From assembly GCA_001642005.1 (NCBI GenBank), contig LWCA01000678.1, forward strand, positions 1 through 20,576: a DNA stretch of 20,576 nucleotides, given 5' to 3'. Below the pieces are notes generated by a model that saw only the letters and a list, made by a program, of their open reading frames with translations, was not told where the DNA came from and made no database searches. Of the stretch, positions 8,593 through 17,584 are shown piece after piece. Position 1 is the stretch's first letter; every line of letters begins with the position of its first letter. The stretch comes from Intoshia linei (lineage: Eukaryota; Orthonectida; Rhopaluridae). The translations under genes and the position numbers were made by a program.

Positions 8593-11500
8593 ATGTGTGT
8601 AGAATATGCAAATTCTTGTTCCATATACGGTCTAAATTCTGAATTACAAAATATTTTCAAAAATAGAAAAAAATCAATTTTAACTGTTTGTAATCATATG
8701 TCATGCATGGATGATCCTTTATTATGGGGTATTTTTAATATTTTTAAATTAATTATTATGATACAGAATCCACTCTACAGTTCGCCAGTTACGTGATTTT
8801 TTAAAAAATTTACGAGGCGTAAAGTTTTTAAATTTTCAAACTGAAAAATTTTTTTATTAAAAAGTAATAGTGTTGTATATAGCTTATAAGGAAATCTTTT
8901 GTCTGTTTCTCTAAAAGTATGCAAGTCCTAGCATTATTATACATTGGTGAACTTAAGAGAATACTGCATTTGATTTTATAACATATTTCGAATTTTGATG
9001 AATAGATTGTAATACTCGCTTGATTATATGAAAATATATTCAGTAATTGCTTTCAATAAGTAAAAAATATTTTAAATCTATATATAAAGGATTCATCACA
9101 TTTAAAAACATATTTCGGGTTCCACATGAATTTTTCCAACATTGAAATAAATCTCAATATGATAGTAACAAAGTTATACTTATTTTTATTCAAAACTGGA
9201 AAATGAGGAAATCCATAGCAACGATTAAAAAAATACGAAGGAATCAATTTATAAGATTTCACTTATCTCATAACTATTGGAAATGTGTATACATTTGAAC
9301 TTGCACAATGCACTTTTTTGAAATTGTAGGATGAATATTTACATTATTAATTTTAATCCAAAAATTTAAAAAATATTTGTGATAATGTATATTCTGGATT
9401 AGAGTAGTATTAGTGGATTAGTATATAGATTTCTGGGGTTGAAATTTTGTATTTATATCAACTGGAATAAGATGTATCAGACTAATCTTTTTTTTAATTC
9501 GAGGATTCACTAAGTGAACATTTGGGACTACATATGTATACTATGTAGATTATTTGAGTGTTTATGATTGCAGAAATGATGAACAAAAAATATACTGAAA
9601 TGTTTATTAATTATTATTACATCATAATATATTATTTTTTTAGTAAACCCTAAGTAATCAGTTATTTTAGATCATCTTAATGATTTTGTAGACCTTATTT
9701 CTTACATTACAGTCCACACAATGGATAATTTTTCTGAATTATTTAACTATAAAAAATGTTTTAAATTTTTTTGCAGGATAATTTGCTTTATTATAGGGTC
9801 ACAGGAGAGAGTTCTGGATCATCAATTTAAATGATAAGTTTTTTTCATTGATAATTGGTTTATTCTGTATCTTTTTTTGGAATTTCGTTGTTCATATTGT
9901 AGAAATAAAAAATTTACAAAATGCACGTTTTGTATAAAAGTTTCACTTAAATTCACTGTAATTTAAATAAATCATGTTCATTCTTCACAGATCAGAATGT
10001 TCACGATTCATTTACTTGGTTTATTGTAAACCCTTATGATTAAACCAAAATTATTTTTTGTTGTTCATTCTTAGAGAATTTGACATAGAGGTTTGACTAA
10101 TAGTTTTCAAATAAAAAAATGAATACTGAAGTTCTTTTTTGATCGTGAAGGCGTTACTATCTGAGATAAAATTTTTTCTATGTGTAACTGAAGACAACTC
10201 TATTGGCTGTACCTTTTTTAGAGTTCTAGGAAATTCAATTGTACGGCTGATTTTATTTAAAAAAAAAGATAAATTGAGTGTTTGGCACTGAAGGACTCAG
10301 TTTCGGAAATAAAATTCACGATACTGCATCACTCTTGAAAAACTGTATTAGAAAATTGGTTTTTTTGAATTTTACTGTTAATTTTTAAATTTTTTAAATG
10401 AACGGTAACATACAGACAGACATTCAATTTTATATAAGCAAAGGATATCGATATAAAAATACCTAAAACTAATTAATATAATATTAATGATCATTGGTCA
10501 CCCTGAGAACAGCTAATCTTGTGTAGTCCTTGCATGCAATTTATTGCTTTATTTTTGAGTTGTTACAAACTTTTTTGAGTATATTGGATATCCACAGTTC
10601 TAAGCAAAACTCTGGGGTTTTTGCAATTTTTACCTTTTCAATATTTTTATTTAAATCTTTTTCTATTAACTTCGTAAAAATTTTGGAAATAGTCATCGGT
10701 TGGTAAGTAATCAAGCATGTCACATTAATTTAAATTTTAATATGATGTGTTCATTTATTACCTTTTTTATCACATATATTTCGTTTCCGTGATATAGCGC
10801 GCCATATACCACCGATTAAGATACAAAGCTGTAATGTAATGATTACATGAATTTAATAATATTTAACATTAGGATCATTGGACTATTCTCAATTATTCTC
10901 TAAAAACGGTCCCAGATGGAGTGGAGCAGCCAATGAGATTTGTTTTTCTAATTTATTTACTAGACTTTATTTTTATTTGAACCGAGCTGTACCAATTATT
11001 AGAGGTGGTGGTATCGATCAACCAGGAATCAATTTTTTAATAGATAGAATCAATGATGGATCTTGGGTGCATGTGTTTCCAGAAGGTTGTTTATTTACCA
11101 ATGTTTGGTCATTTACATGTATAATTATAATTGAAACCTACAATTGTATACCTTATAATGGATAATACACACATGTAATTGTTGATTATAGGACGCGTGA
11201 ACGATACCAATGATTATGTTCGATTTAAATGGGGTAAATTACTGTTATAATATAAATTAATAATTATATGAAGCTAAATCAGTCGGATGAAAAGGTAGAA
11301 TTGTCCATCGGACGTATTTTTAGTAAATATTTCATAAAATACAATTTGAAAAATGTACATAAAAACTCCATCTAATATTTTAGAACAGAGGTGGGGAAGC
11401 ATTTACATTTACTGCCACACTAATGTCCCAAAAAATTTAATCAAATACAGTAGTGCTTCTCATGGGGGTTACCAGTCACCCCAAGGGTGAATACGAACAT

Positions 11501-12364
11501 TTTAGATGATAAAATTTTAGCATATTTTATTCAATTTAGTAAAATTTTATGAGAAAAAACAAAAATCTGATCTCAAAAGAAAAAACCTAATTTTACCAAC
11601 CCTTAATGAAAAAAACCGCTTTTACCAAAAATTAATATTTTAAAAATAATTAAAATTGTTCAGAAGACCGCACCAAGTCGTCAATACGACCGAACTTTTC
11701 CCATCTCTGTTCTATAATCTAGATATTCGTCCACAGTCCCGAATAATGCCGATATTGAAATATACTTTTCCATGTTTTAATTAGTGAAACACTTAACGTG
11801 GGGTCGCGAAAGTCGCGAATTATTATTAGAAAAAATTTTGTTTCAACGGATCAATATATATTTTTAGATTGGTGTGTCGCAAAACTTTTCAGATTGAAAT
11901 GTGTGTCACCAACCAAAATGGGTTGGAAAGCACTGCATTATATAATTATATATAGGTATTGGAAGGATTATTAAAGAAGCTACTGTAAATATTGATATTA
12001 TTCCAATCTGGCATTGTGGTACAATTTTTGTACAAATTAAGTCTAAATTAATTATCTAGGTTTTCAAAACATTTTACCAAACAAAACACCTTATTTTCCA
12101 AGATTTGGAAAGGTAAATTAAATAATATGCAATAAAATTTTAAAAAAAACTAAACGATACAATTTTTACTAGAAAACTCTAGTCTATTATGGGAAACCAA
12201 TTTCCACTATAACATTAAAAAATAAATTAAAGGTTAGTAAGATTTATTTTATAAAGTACATAAATTTGTAGGAATACAACAAACTTACAATTACAGATTA
12301 TATCCAAAATGAAATGTACATGTTAAAGAAAAAAGCCACCAGTATTTTTGATAAGATTACATAA
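8593..12364 (+). CDS. TAFAZZIN: Tafazzin, cardiolipin transacylase
   Basis: Tafazzin remodels cardiolipin acyl chains at mitochondrial membranes. Seven exons join in frame: 8593-8728, 10873-11085, 11192-11233, 11956-12018, 12060-12112, 12173-12232 and 12272-12364, giving 219 aa. The acyltransferase motif H-x4-D is in NHMSCMDD near residue 34. It is followed by GPRWSGAANEICF, HVFPEGRVN, FKWGIGRII, IPIWHCG and PYFPRFGK, all in family order. Introns are 2144, 106, 722, 41, 60 and 39 nt, and the two longest are filled with repeats. The N-terminus is short: the hydrophobic membrane-anchor region that precedes NHxSCMDD in fly and human is missing. gtgtgtag just before codon 4 could be a splice acceptor, so an upstream exon may have been missed. 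Confidence 0.93.
9053..9262 (-). pseudogene. Possible pogo/jerky-like DDE transposase fragment
   Basis: A 69-codon open frame lies in tafazzin intron 1 on the opposite strand. It contains WNPKYVFKCDESFIY, preceded by a helical stretch ending ISMLEKF. This resembles the first catalytic Asp region of pogo/jerky-type transposases, commonly of the form PxxIFNxDETG. No second Asp or DNA-binding domain is seen nearby, and no terminal repeats were found. One motif in one short frame is weak evidence. Confidence 0.3.
10098..10437 (+). repeat. Dispersed AT-rich repeat, copy B
   Basis: This is the longest clear copy. It lies in tafazzin intron 1 and covers the reverse complement of copy C and the second half of copy A. 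It ends in an acagacagacattcaatttt block. That end resembles 3' ends of animal retroelements, but no poly(A) tract or coding domain supports this. I saw no target duplication. Confidence 0.65.
11386..11709 (+). mobile_element. hAT MITE (CAGAGGTGGG family) in tafazzin intron 3
   Basis: The left end is CAGAGGTGGGGAA. The right end, reverse-complemented, is CAGAGATGGGAAA, so the 13-bp inverted repeat has two mismatches. The flanks ttttagaa (11378-11385) and ttctataa (11710-11717) match at 6 of 8 positions. The 324-bp interior has no coding frame. A second, older copy in reverse orientation is at 6140-6395. It lies within the 722-nt intron, which would otherwise be about 390 nt. Confidence 0.78.
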
Positions 12365-12952
12365 ATTGAATCATTTATTAATTTTTACATATTAACAAAT
12401 GTAAAATTAAAATTTTATCATAACCGTATCGATTTGTAGTAATAATTCATATAATTAATATAAATTTCTTAAAATGGGATGTAATTCTACCTGTATTTGT
12501 AATAATTGTCGTGAAAAATTTTATACCTACCAATTGAACGATAATTGAGATCAATATAGAAACAGCATTACACTAACAATACAAATTGAGCAGTGTATTT
12601 TAAGCCAGATTAATTTTAGGTTAAATAACGGCGTGCAAAATGAACAAAATAGTGTATTATTATAAGCCAAAATTATACAATGCTATTTTAGTCACAAATA
12701 TTAACTAAAATTAAATCGGTATGTATAAAATTTTGATGGGCATAAAATTTTTCACGACAATAATATATTTGTTAATTGTCAAATTGACATGAGAATATAT
12801 TTATTGTTAATTTGGGAAATTTTTACTTGGAATTTTATATATTTTGATTAAATTGATCCATCATGCGATTCATATCAAGTTGATACTACAACAGTATCAA
12901 CAAAAATAGAAAAACTGCAAAAACAAACGTTACCATCATTGTAAATACAAAA
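12365..12952. other. Intergenic region between tafazzin and API5
   Basis: 588 nt separate two genes in the same orientation. It must contain the tafazzin poly(A) site and the API5 promoter. No clean AATAAA follows tafazzin closely. The inverted repeat at 12879-12901 is the only strong motif seen. Confidence 0.5.
12879..12901. promoter_or_regulatory. Inverted repeat upstream of API5
   Basis: GTTGATACT and AGTATCAAC are perfect 9-bp arms around acaac, ending 51 nt before the first API5 ATG. This is the best of the GATACT/AGTATC symmetric sites in the window. It could bind a dimeric transcription factor or form a hairpin in the 5' UTR; neither is shown. Confidence 0.35.
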
Positions 12953-15900
12953 ATGGAAAGAAATATAAAACTACCAAGGTTACCATTCCCATTTATCAAT
13001 TACCATGTGATTAGAAATAAATTTGAAGATAATTTAAAAATTTTAATGAATTCAATGGAAAAAATAAATGTTGATGAACTGTACAATTGCTGTGAAACAT
13101 TGGACATTTACGTAAAATCAAAAGAATACGACTCTGAAAATATTGAAGCTGATGTAACTAAATTATTTAACACGTACAATTTTTCCAGAAACATGCAGTT
13201 TATAAGCAAATTTTGGGAGGTGTGAAAAGTGATAGCTTAGAAAAAAGATTGAGTGCTCAATTAATTGTGAGATTTTTTAAATATTTTCCAAAAGACATTG
13301 AAAATGCAATAGACGCTCTCTTGGATTTATGTGAAGATGAAGATTTGATGGTTTTAATATTTTTAAAATTTTTTTTAATTTTCATTAATTTTATTTTTGT
13401 AAATTTAGATACGTAAACAGGCTATACGAGAATTAATTTCATTGATTAAAAATTCAAAATCTCATGTACGACAAATTAGCGATGTTTTTACTCAATTATT
13501 GATAACTGACGATAAATCAGAGTTGATTTTGTTGGAAAATGGATTATTAACTTTTTTTAAATTTGATCCGGCAGGTAATTGAAAATATTTCTATATTTTT
13601 AAATTTTATCAAAAAATTGTTTAGAAATGATTGAAGGAGCATTCAATCAAATATTAAATGATTCAGATCCTAAAATTACCAAAAGAGCACTCTCTTTTGT
13701 TTCAAATAAACTGAGAAACCACGGAAAAAATCAATGGTCAGAAGATACTACAAAGTTACTTATTGAAAAAATTAAATTGGTACATTTTGTACATTATTTT
13801 CCATATTAATTATTTTGTAGGCTCTTGTTTCAGAAAAGGGCGATAATATTAAAAGTTTGATTGATATTTTGTATAGATTTGAATCTATAAAATCTTTAAC
13901 TGGGCGAAAGTATATTCTTGATGTGTTGGAGAAAAGATTAAACTCTAAAGAATTTGATGTATTTTTTCAAAAATTCTACAAGATTTAATTTTAATTGTTT
14001 ACTTGTTAATTTAATTATTTTAATATTTAGTTAAATAATCAAGATTCTCTTGGGATGGTGCTAACTTGTATGAAATCAGCTGTACCGTTCTTTTCGGTAA
14101 TTTTTCGTGTTACTTTTTTTTATTCTATAATAGAAAAATGCTTCTCCTTTACCTTTCTTTGAATTTTATCAAAATAATGTCATTCCTGCATTAATTTCTA
14201 GTTTATCTAAAACAGACAACGATGAAAATAGTTTGATTGTTCATGAATCTCTGCATTTTGAACTTATGAAAATTCTTGTTAATATGTCATTTCATATTGC
14301 TGAATTGACTGACAAGTGTCCTGACAAATTAGGGTTGTTGGCTATTCAATTACACAAATTAATTGTTAGTTTAATTCCTAAATTTGACGAAGAACGCATT
14401 TCCAAAATTTCTGAAACTCTTTCGAAATTATCTAAAACCGAAAAAAGTGAAACTGAACTAGATGAATGTGATAAAGATCATGTCAATGAGGATGTCGCTT
14501 TAATTGAAAATTTTAAATTTTCCTTTATTGAGACAACCATGTCTGCTTTTACAGTTATTGCACAAGTGTCAAATAGTTTTTATACAGATTACATTAAACT
14601 CGATGAAGATGAGGAAAAAAGCTTTAAATTTCAGTTATTTTGTCGTTTTTACTTTTTTATAATATTTTTAGGCTGTCTTGTTTAGCTCGACTTGCTAAAA
14701 TAAATGTTCTTTATTTAAAATATAAAAAGACAAAATCTACAGAGGTATTTTATTTATTTTACTTAAAACTTTACAAATTACTGAGCTAGGCTACGTTATA
14801 GATCAGCGGTTCTCAAATGGGGGTACTGGTACCCCCTAGGTGTACCATAAATTATTTTGGTGTACCAGTTTGTCTCATCCTATGACTCAAACTTTATGAT
14901 TCATAAATTATAAATATTTTTATGTATCTATTTTTGATGAAGTATAGTTTAACTAACTATTTATTTTACTTGATTATTTTTAATTCAAATGGTATCATAG
15001 TTACAATAAATAGAAATTATTATGTGTACCAAATTATATTTTTTTTAATTTAGGGGTACCAACTGCGAAGTATGTTGAGAACCGCTGTTATAGATTGAAA
15101 CTCAATTTCGTTTCAATGTTTTTTTAACAATTAATGAATCAAACAAAATAATATCTAGGGCTATCTGAAAATTCAGAATTATAATGAACCAATTATAGTA
15201 GAAAATGTTTAAAACGGTGTTTAAAAGTTGAAAAAAATTAAAAATAAATAATTTACATATTTACTCAAAGGGCCACCAAAATTATTATGTGGGCCATTGG
15301 TTGCCGACCCCTGGTCTATGTTTTTCATTTTATATATTTTTACATTTTTTATTGTCCACTATAAAATTTAAAAACAAATGTGAGTCACGTAAATTGCTTA
15401 AAATAACAATAGATCAAGATTACACTACAATAGAAAATTACCTTTATTTAAAGGGTGTTTACTATTCATTACCCGATTGTTCACTGTAATTCCATATAAA
15501 GTGTATATTTCGTAAAGAAAATTATTTTTTTATGTTCAATATACATGAGTCTGACAGTCAGACTCTGACTATATATTTTAAATTTATTAAATTTAATGTA
15601 GACTTCAATCGACTCTATGGCTATGAATAAATTCCCTTCACTTATTGCTCAATTTATGCGTAATCCACCATCTTTTAATTTGACTAAAGAAATTAAAAAT
15701 TGGTATAATTGTCTTAGTCCCATGAAAATAAATGTATCGAATATGTAATTTTTTCATTAATTATTTGATAATTTTAATTAAATTAAATTAATTATCTGAC
15801 AATTATAATGATTCCATAGTTTGAGATTATTCAAATTGCTTGGAACAATGCGATAATTATCAATATATCCAATAATATTCCATTTCTAACCTTTTCATCT

Positions 15901-16281
15901 TTTTAAAAAAATTGTATAGCTTTGAAGTGGCTTTCACTTTTAAAAAATTGTACGTGTTGCTCCCTTAAAAAGTTATATTGTAAAGATGGGAATATGAATC
16001 GCGTTGAGAACGTCTGACCTAACATGCCTTCAACTTAGCACCCTAAAACCCATTGTTAAATATCAAAGTATAGTATCTTGAATACTATTAGATACTTTTT
16101 AGAGCGACCACTGTATCTGCTTCAAATTAACTTTTTTATTAGCTCAAATATGCATTCAAAGTGTGATTATATTTAATTACCCAGTTGTATATTATTTTTT
16201 AGAGCAAAATTGAGTAAAAGAAATTCAAATGGCGAAAAATTGTACTATGTGCCTCCAAAAGCGAAATATAAAACCACTTAG
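12953..16281 (+). CDS. API5: Apoptosis inhibitor 5 (API5/AAC-11)
   Basis: API5 is a nuclear helical-repeat protein that counters apoptosis and associates with mRNA-export factors. Ten exons join in frame: 12953-13153, 13189-13350, 13409-13574, 13625-13779, 13821-13958, 14031-14096, 14134-14633, 14672-14744, 15602-15744 and 16203-16281, giving 560 aa. Family landmarks include ILGGVKSDSLEKRLSAQ, DLCEDEDLMIRKQAIREL, MKSAVPFFSKN and, at the end, KLYYVPPKAKYKTT. Introns are 35, 58, 50, 41, 72, 37, 38, 857 and 458 nt. The 857-nt intron holds a MITE and a solo hAT end. Homology to human API5 begins at the ATG at 13055 (MEKINVDELY), so the 34 residues from 12953 may be an extension or untranslated. 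The Arg/Gly-rich tail of human API5 is absent. Confidence 0.92.
14804..15087. mobile_element. hAT MITE in API5 intron 8
   Basis: Its ends are perfect 13-bp inverted repeats, CAGCGGTTCTCAA and TTGAGAACCGCTG. The flanks are a perfect 8-bp direct repeat, ttatagat, at 14796-14803 and 15088-15095. The 284-bp interior has no coding frame. Subterminal GGTACC-containing motifs occur near both ends. The intact duplication points to a fairly recent insertion. Confidence 0.9.
15270..15313. mobile_element. Solo terminus of a CAGGGGTCGGC-type hAT element
   Basis: The reverse complement begins CAGGGGTCGGCAACCAATGG, the form of a common animal hAT terminus. No matching second end or 8-bp duplication is found in the same intron, so it is a truncated copy. 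It lies 183 bp downstream of the intact MITE. Its left limit is arbitrary. Confidence 0.5.
15547..15565. repeat. 19-bp palindrome GAGTCTGACAGTCAGACTC
   Basis: Perfect 9-bp arms lie around one A, 37 bp before the acceptor of API5 exon 9. It could form a hairpin near the branch-point region of the intron. No function is evident. Confidence 0.6.
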
Positions 16282-16400
16282 CACATTACATATTGTTTAA
16301 ATTCATTAAATAATTTTTGTATTTACTTATAATTTGTTTGAAACAATATGATGCAGGGTATTGTTTCCTATTCCTTTAACACTTAATAATTTGATAGATT

Positions 16401-16406
16401 AATAAA
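16401..16406 (+). terminator. Candidate poly(A) signal AATAAA of API5
   Basis: AATAAA lies 120 nt after the API5 stop codon. It is the first canonical hexamer after the stop that I found. In such AT-rich DNA it could be chance. Confidence 0.35.
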
Positions 16407-16530
16407 AGTTAATTTTTACATAAATTTGACCAGAATAGAATTCCAATTACATGTGTATGACAATATTAACATTTTTATTATAAACTAGGTTCACTGAGAT
16501 GAACTACATACAAAAAGCACATAGTTCGAT

Positions 16531-16622
16531 CGAGGGCGGACATTTTTATTCTACCAAAAAAATAAATTCAAACTAAAATATTATTTAAAAATGTTACTAT
16601 TCATTATTATCAATTCTTTAAA
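16531..16622 (+). repeat. Short dispersed repeat, first copy
   Basis: It matches 19040-19130 in order: gagggc, acatttttatt, taccaaaaaaataa, and an actattcact/actattcatt block. It ends where the hAT-like element at 16623 begins. At the other copy the similarity runs directly into sequence like copy A of the dispersed repeat, suggesting one larger family. Confidence 0.6.
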
Positions 16623-17215
16623 AAAGTAGTTCCCAAACTTGTTTTATTACGGGCCGGGCCGGTAAGTAACATTTTCTTTTAATTTAAAATCGATTAATCC
16701 CACTTAATTTTATTTTGTGAACATTTCAGTTAATAATTTTAAAAACCATTTTTTTAATTTTTAGAGGGAAAATGAATGTATCGCTTATTACTTTTTTAAA
16801 TAAATCGAAACAGACAAATAAATAAACAGACGTACATTTTTAACTAAATTACTTTATATAAGTAGAGATTGTCCAATACCCAAATAAATTTTTAATTGAA
16901 ATTCCAATTGATACATTTATCAATGTAGCTCTCTATAAACTAAAAAATTTGCATTTATAATCCAAATAGATAGAATATCCAATGAACGTCGATCTGATGT
17001 TGAGAGACTTTATTCGAATCAATAAATGACTTGAATCTTTTCACACGAGTCCTCACTGAGGACTCCTTACTCCTCGGTCAATTATTTAAAATTTCTGTTT
17101 TCCCGTTTTTGTAAATAAATTATTTATATAAATTAGCGCTGCTACTAGAAGTTTGTACATTGTAAAAACAGTGTTGTTAGTACTGGTTGGATAAAACAAG
17201 TTTGGGACCTCAGTG
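16623..17215. mobile_element. Probable non-autonomous hAT-like element upstream of the transglutaminase
   Basis: The left end GTTCCCAAACTTGTTTTAT and the reverse-complemented right end GGTCCCAAACTTGTTTTAT are nearly identical inverted repeats 593 bp apart. The right outer end reads cagtg. The outermost bases at the left are decayed and I see no convincing 8-bp duplication. The interior includes a gggccgggccgg stretch and a 19-bp palindrome but no transposase. Confidence 0.6.
17047..17065. repeat. 19-bp palindrome GAGTCCTCACTGAGGACTC
   Basis: Perfect 9-bp arms lie around one C, inside the 16623-17215 element. Internal hairpins like this are common in non-autonomous elements. Confidence 0.6.
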
Positions 17216-17584
17216 TTATAAAGTAAACTTTAATGGTGAATCATTTGGATATACTGAAATGTTTATGAAATATTGCAATTACTATAATTATGATTAGTAA
17301 TTAATTTTCGGGATAGTAACATAAAAAAACGCCATTGGAAAAGCTAAATATTGTTTCTATGTTGTACAAAAGTAAAAATGTATACCATAAAACATTGTTG
17401 ATACGTTTCATTTGAAAATGTCCTAAATATTAAATTGATCAATACATGAACCAAATAATAAAATTTATAGAATAGTATTATTATATTATGTTTATGATAT
17501 TAAGTTATTATTAGTAGATTTAGTTTAGTGTCCTGATCTTGAAATTTTTTGAGATCAAAACAAAATTTCCAAAGTATAATCAGT

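Larger units (their letters stand above)
16282..17584. other. Intergenic region between API5 and the transglutaminase
   Basis: This 1.3 kb stretch holds the probable API5 poly(A) signal, one dispersed-repeat copy at 16531-16622 and a hAT-like element at 16623-17215. About 370 nt remain upstream of the transglutaminase start codon for its promoter. No additional gene is visible. Confidence 0.55.

Noticed and set aside
10541-10723. 60-codon open frame on the minus strand (contains EKVKIAKTPEFCLELW)
   Set aside because: It looks somewhat protein-like but matches no family I know, has no splice partners on that strand, and sits in a tafazzin intron.
13154-13225. Continuation of the first API5 open frame to a stop at 13225
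   Set aside because: This is read-through of a 35-nt intron. Splicing 13153 to 13189 restores the API5 match in the next frame.
15289-15489. 66-codon open frame on the plus strand
   Set aside because: It begins within a hAT terminus inside an API5 intron and has no recognisable domain.
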